From Bordetella genomosp. 8 (GTDB taxonomy: Bacteria; Pseudomonadota; Gammaproteobacteria; Burkholderiales; Burkholderiaceae_B): a stretch of 64,000 bases of DNA. The notes under the pieces were generated by a model. That model had not been told where the DNA came from and did no database searches. It was given only the letters and a program-made list of their open reading frames with translations. This document shows, piece by piece, positions 61,312 to 64,000 of this stretch (position 1 is the first letter of the stretch; each line of letters opens with the position of its first letter). The stretch is from assembly GCF_002119685.1 (NCBI RefSeq), contig NZ_CP021108.1:2108001-2172000 (forward strand), given 5' to 3'. Made by a program: the position numbers and the translations under genes.

Positions 61312-61530
61312 ATGGCGATGCATCAATTCAACAAGGGCGAGCTGGCCTATTGGCTGGGTGTCATCGCGGACGACAAGAACCAGGCCGCCGAGCCTGTCCC
61401 GCAGCGTTTCATCGACGCGCTGTTGCTACTGCGCTGCATCGAAATGGATGCGGCAGGCCAGCCGGTCGTCACCGACAAGGGCCGCCTGGCGCTGCACATG
61501 GAAACCGCCAACCCGTATCCCGGATCATGA
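61312..61530 (+). CDS. Small hypothetical protein overlapping the AGE-family gene (72 aa)
   Basis: [20 protein letters not shown] followed by a predicted helix pair and [16 protein letters not shown]. The TDKGRLAL motif resembles the end of a winged helix, but the protein is too short for a full regulator. Its stop overlaps the next start (ATGA, 61527-61530), so it is translationally coupled to the AGE-family gene. Soluble; function unknown. Confidence 0.65.
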   Translation: MAMHQFNKGELAYWLGVIADDKNQAAEPVPQRFIDALLLLRCIEMDAAGQPVVTDKGRLALHMETANPYPGS

Positions 61531-62672
61531 ACCCTGGACGTGGCGGGGGTGGCAACGCCGTGCTGGCGGGCATCGTGGCGCAAGTCGGGCAGTTGCGCGC
61601 GCACTATGACGAAGTCGTCCTGCCGCTGTGGCTGACGCGCGGTTTCAATGCCGCGCTGGAACTGCCCTATGAGTCGCTGGCCAGCGCCGACGCGCGCCCC
61701 TTGCCGCCGCGCCGCTACCGCACCATGGCCTGCGCGCGGCAACTGTTCGTTTTCTCCATCAGCGATGCGGCGGCGGCCAGGCAGCACGCGGTGCGCCTGT
61801 TCGAGTCGCTGCAAAGGCGCTTCCGCCATCCGGCGGGCGGCTGGGTCTACAGCATAGACACGGACGGCGCGCCGCTTGAAACGCAGCACGACCTGTACAC
61901 CTATGCCTTCGTCGTTTTCGCTTGCGCGACGTATTACCGCCGCCGGCGCGACGCGCGGGCACTGCAGGCCATGCGGGAGACGCTCGCACTGATCGAGTCG
62001 CGCTTCGGCATGAGCAGCGGGCTGTATGCCGCGCAACTGGACGACGACGCCCGGACGGCCACGCAGGGGCCGCTGCAGAATCCCATCATGCACCTGACCG
62101 AGGCCTATCTGGCGGCGCGTGCCGTCGACGACGCCGACGGCTGCGTAGAGGCTCTGCGCCGCATCGCGCGCGGCGTGGCGGCGCTGTTCGTCGATACGGC
62201 CACGCAATGCATATGCGAACTGCCGGCGCGTGATGCGGGCACTCGTATCGAGCCAGGGCATCAGTTCGAGTGGTATGCGCTGGTGCGAAGCGCGCCGGAT
62301 GTTTTCGAGGATACGCAGCTTGTTGCAACGGTCACGCGTGCGGTGGACTACGCGCAACGGCACGGTGTGACGCCGGATGTCGAGAGCGTATGCGCCAGCC
62401 TGGATCTGCGCGGGACCGTGACCGACGCCACGCAGCGGATATGGGCGCAGACCGAATACGCGCGCTGCCTGGCCATGCGGGGCGACGAGGCCTCGCTGCG
62501 GGACCTGGCGCGGCAGCTCACGCGCTTTCGTGAGCGCTTCCTGCATGCACGTGGGTGGTACGAATGCCTGGACGGCGACGGGCGAGTGGCCCGCGCCGAC
62601 ATGCCGTCGACGACGCCTTATCACCTGGCGGCGTGCTACGCGGCGCTTCCCGGCGCGGGCGGGGGCGCCTGA
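61527..62672 (+). CDS. N-acylglucosamine 2-epimerase (AGE) family protein
   Basis: A 381-residue (alpha/alpha)6-barrel protein. Recognisable segments are HYDEVVLPLWLTRGFNAALE, ACARQLFVFS, GGWVYSIDTDG, QHDLYTYAFVVFACATYYR (with His-x-x-Tyr), PIMHLTEAYLAAR (active-site His) and EPGHQFEWYALV (active-site His). The family includes sugar 2-epimerases and mannose/aldose isomerases. All three expected histidines are present, so it should be active. It overlaps the small upstream gene by 4 bp. The substrate sugar is unknown. Confidence 0.88.
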   Translation: MNPGRGGGGNAVLAGIVAQVGQLRAHYDEVVLPLWLTRGFNAALELPYESLASADARPLPPRRYRTMACARQLFVFSISDAAAARQHAVRLFESLQRRFRHPAGGWVYSIDTDGAPLETQHDLYTYAFVVFACATYYRRRRDARALQAMRETLALIESRFGMSSGLYAAQLDDDARTATQGPLQNPIMHLTEAYLAARAVDDADGCVEALRRIARGVAALFVDTATQCICELPARDAGTRIEPGHQFEWYALVRSAPDVFEDTQLVATVTRAVDYAQRHGVTPDVESVCASLDLRGTVTDATQRIWAQTEYARCLAMRGDEASLRDLARQLTRFRERFLHARGWYECLDGDGRVARADMPSTTPYHLAACYAALPGAGGGA

Positions 62673-62839
62673 GCCGGCACGGCCCGGGTGCCGGCATGAC
62701 GCGGCGGATGCAGGGATGCTCTGCCGTAAGTCCGTCCCCAAATGTTTCAGTTTATTCGGTTTTCTTGCGAAATATTTGAATTTCTGCGATGCTGCGCGCC
62801 ATCGCCGGCGACTGGCCGGTTCGTACAGGAGGCGCAGCG

Positions 62840-63085
62840 ATGACTCCCAGGTTGATCGACGGTTTTACGGTCTACGCATACTCGATCCCGCCGCAGGGCC
62901 GGGAGCCGGCACGGGCCTTCATGGAAACGCGGCGGGAAGGCCCTGAGAGCGAGCCGCAAACCTTCGAGATCTATCTGTCGCGCCGCTTTCGCAGCGGCGT
63001 CGAAGCCATGTCCGCCGCGCGCAATGCGCTGGCGACCGTCAAGGCGGTGGATGAAAACGGGGTGCCGGACCACTTGCCGGAATAG
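62840..63085 (+). CDS. Small hypothetical protein, paralogue of the 2210-2452 product (81 aa)
   Basis: AGGAGG precedes ATG 62840. The protein reads MTPRLIDGFTVYAYSIPPQG and ends ALATVKAVDENGVPDHLPE. The IDG-(W/F)-TV start and the V-x-x-VDE-(S/N)-GVP end match the gene at 2210, with equal length. It is moderately charged with no signal peptide. Upstream is an AT-rich segment (62750-62790), unusual for this GC-rich window, probably a promoter. Family and role unknown. Confidence 0.72.
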   Translation: MTPRLIDGFTVYAYSIPPQGREPARAFMETRREGPESEPQTFEIYLSRRFRSGVEAMSAARNALATVKAVDENGVPDHLPE

Positions 63086-63299
63086 GCGCCCATTATCTGA
63101 ACTAATGCGTGCATGAGATATCGTCGCTGTGAAAGCAGGCGACGCGTCGCTACCATTTTCGTATAGCTAAACAACAAGCGGCCCACCGCTTGGGACCCCG
63201 CGCCGGGGATCATGAAAATTCCCAATACGTGCATGCCACGCATGTACCAACCCGGCCAGGGCCAGCGTTCGGTTTTCAACGACGATGGTAGGAGACACC

Positions 63300-63605
63300 A
63301 TGCTATTTCTGGTCATCAGCACCCCACGCCCGGAGCGTCCCACGACGCTGATCGATTCGCGCAGCCGCTACTGGGACTGGATGCGGCCCCTGCTGGAGGC
63401 CGGCCTGGCGCGATCCGTCCATGCGCGTGTGGGTCGCGGCGCCGTCGCCCTGTTCGACGTCGATTCGAACACCACGCTGCATCGCCTGATGAATGAGTGG
63501 TCCGACATCATTCCCGCGCATTTCGACGTCTTTCCCTTGCTGGACGAAGACACGGCCAAGGCCTATCTGGCCACGCAGATACCCAGCGCGGGGGATGGAC
63601 GATGA
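63300..63605 (+). CDS. Small muconolactone-isomerase-like hypothetical protein (101 aa)
   Basis: TAGGAG precedes ATG 63300. The product begins MLFLVISTPRPERPTTLIDS and has YWDWMRPLLEAGLARSVHAR, VALFDVDSNTTLHRLMNEW and FDVFPLLDEDTAKAYLA. The pattern is that of small ferredoxin-like (muconolactone isomerase/YCII-type) alpha-beta proteins. Its stop overlaps the start of the Bug gene by 4 bp, so both belong to one operon, perhaps for import and conversion of one compound. Enzyme activity is not established. Confidence 0.75.
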   Translation: MLFLVISTPRPERPTTLIDSRSRYWDWMRPLLEAGLARSVHARVGRGAVALFDVDSNTTLHRLMNEWSDIIPAHFDVFPLLDEDTAKAYLATQIPSAGDGR

Positions 63606-64000
63606 AACCGGGGCGGCGGCGATGTATCCACGCGCTGCGCCGGATCGGCCTGGCCCTGGCGGTGACGGCGACCACGCTGCCGGCGAGCGGCGCGCATGGC
63701 GCAACCTTTCCCGACAAGCCCGTGAGGATGATCGTGGCCTTCCCGGCCGGAGGGGGCACCGACATCGTGGCCCGCATCCTCGCCGAGCGCCTGACCCGGC
63801 TCTGGGGGCAACAGGTCATCGTCGACAACCGTGGCGGGGCCGGTGGCGTGATCGGCACGGAGACCGCCGCGCGGGCGGCACCCGACGGCTACACGATCTT
63901 CATGGCGACCCTGGGCAATATGTCCATCAATCCGCACCTGTACAAAATGAACGTCGATCCCATCAAGGATCTGACGCCTATCTCGAACGTGGTGGACGTC
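63602..64000 (+). CDS. TctC/Bug-family solute-binding protein, N-terminal part (right-truncated)
   Basis: The first 133 residues of a Bug receptor; the frame is open at the right edge. A signal peptide (basic MKPGRRRCIHALRR, hydrophobic GLALAVTATTLPA, cleavage near SGAHGA) leads to VRMIVAFPAGGGTDIVAR and VIVDNRGGAGGVIGTE, then PDGYTIFMATLGN. These are the standard Bug motifs. It overlaps the preceding small gene by 4 bp. The ligand is likely an organic acid; which one cannot be told. Confidence 0.92.
   Translation, partial: MKPGRRRCIHALRRIGLALAVTATTLPASGAHGATFPDKPVRMIVAFPAGGGTDIVARILAERLTRLWGQQVIVDNRGGAGGVIGTETAARAAPDGYTIFMATLGNMSINPHLYKMNVDPIKDLTPISNVVDV

Overview
The window is GC-rich, gene-dense DNA from a beta-proteobacterium, most likely an Alcaligenaceae member close to Bordetella or Achromobacter. 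This rests on three genes for TctC/Bug-type periplasmic solute receptors, a porin of the Bordetella/Burkholderia type, a gshB-EIIA(Man)-ptsH-ptsI string, glnK-amtB next to ubiK, and a thrS-infC / rpmI-rplT-pheST-ihfA translation cluster. No species can be named from sequence alone.

Layout. 1-2.1 kb: end of truA, trpF, a frameshifted glutathione S-transferase gene, and tRNA-Val(GAC) with its own promoter and terminator. 2.2-3.6 kb: small proteins and lipoproteins. 3.7-8.1 kb: a signalling locus, with a membrane EAL protein facing an operon of RcsB/BvgA-like regulator, hybrid histidine kinase and stand-alone Hpt protein. 8.1-11.2 kb: a probable attenuator leader, thrS, and infC with an AUC start. 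11.3-14.8 kb: gshB and an incomplete (regulatory) PTS. 14.8-26.6 kb: gamma-glutamyltransferase, FAD amino-acid oxidoreductase, Bug receptor, LysR regulator, a five-gene dipeptide-type ABC transporter and a class-C beta-lactamase-fold hydrolase, read here as a peptide/amino-acid scavenging block. 26.6-35.2 kb: FUSC-type exporter, cydDC and divergent cydABX. 35.1-38.4 kb: TetR/SDR pair, amtB-glnK. 38.6-46.9 kb: ubiK, a LysR-linked catabolic operon (AtuA-like, DUF4387, SMP-30, Ldh, Bug), comM and a tiny lipoprotein. 46.9-49.2 kb: phosphocholine-type phospholipase C. 49.6-55 kb: rpmI, rplT, pheS, pheT, ihfA, a MerR regulator and tRNA-Pro(GGG). 55-64 kb: a 12-bp tandem array, porin, KaiC-like ATPase with a single-domain receiver, small lipoproteins, an HpaI-type aldolase, an AGE-family protein and a Bug receptor cut by the right edge.

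Most unusual signals. (1) The split phosphorelay plus convergent EAL gene, which mirrors the bvgASR layout. (2) A Thr-codon-rich mini-ORF with mutually exclusive antiterminator and terminator before thrS. (3) A palindrome with an FNR-like box at its exact centre between cydDC and cydABX, placed at -41.5 from a predicted cydA start. (4) Two mirror-image operators in the TetR/SDR gap. (5) A sigma-54 promoter with an NtrC-like site before glnK. (6) Three short tandem-repeat arrays. (7) About 38.6 kb separating infC from rpmI-rplT, which usually adjoin it. No phage, insertion sequence, integrase or CRISPR array was recognised.
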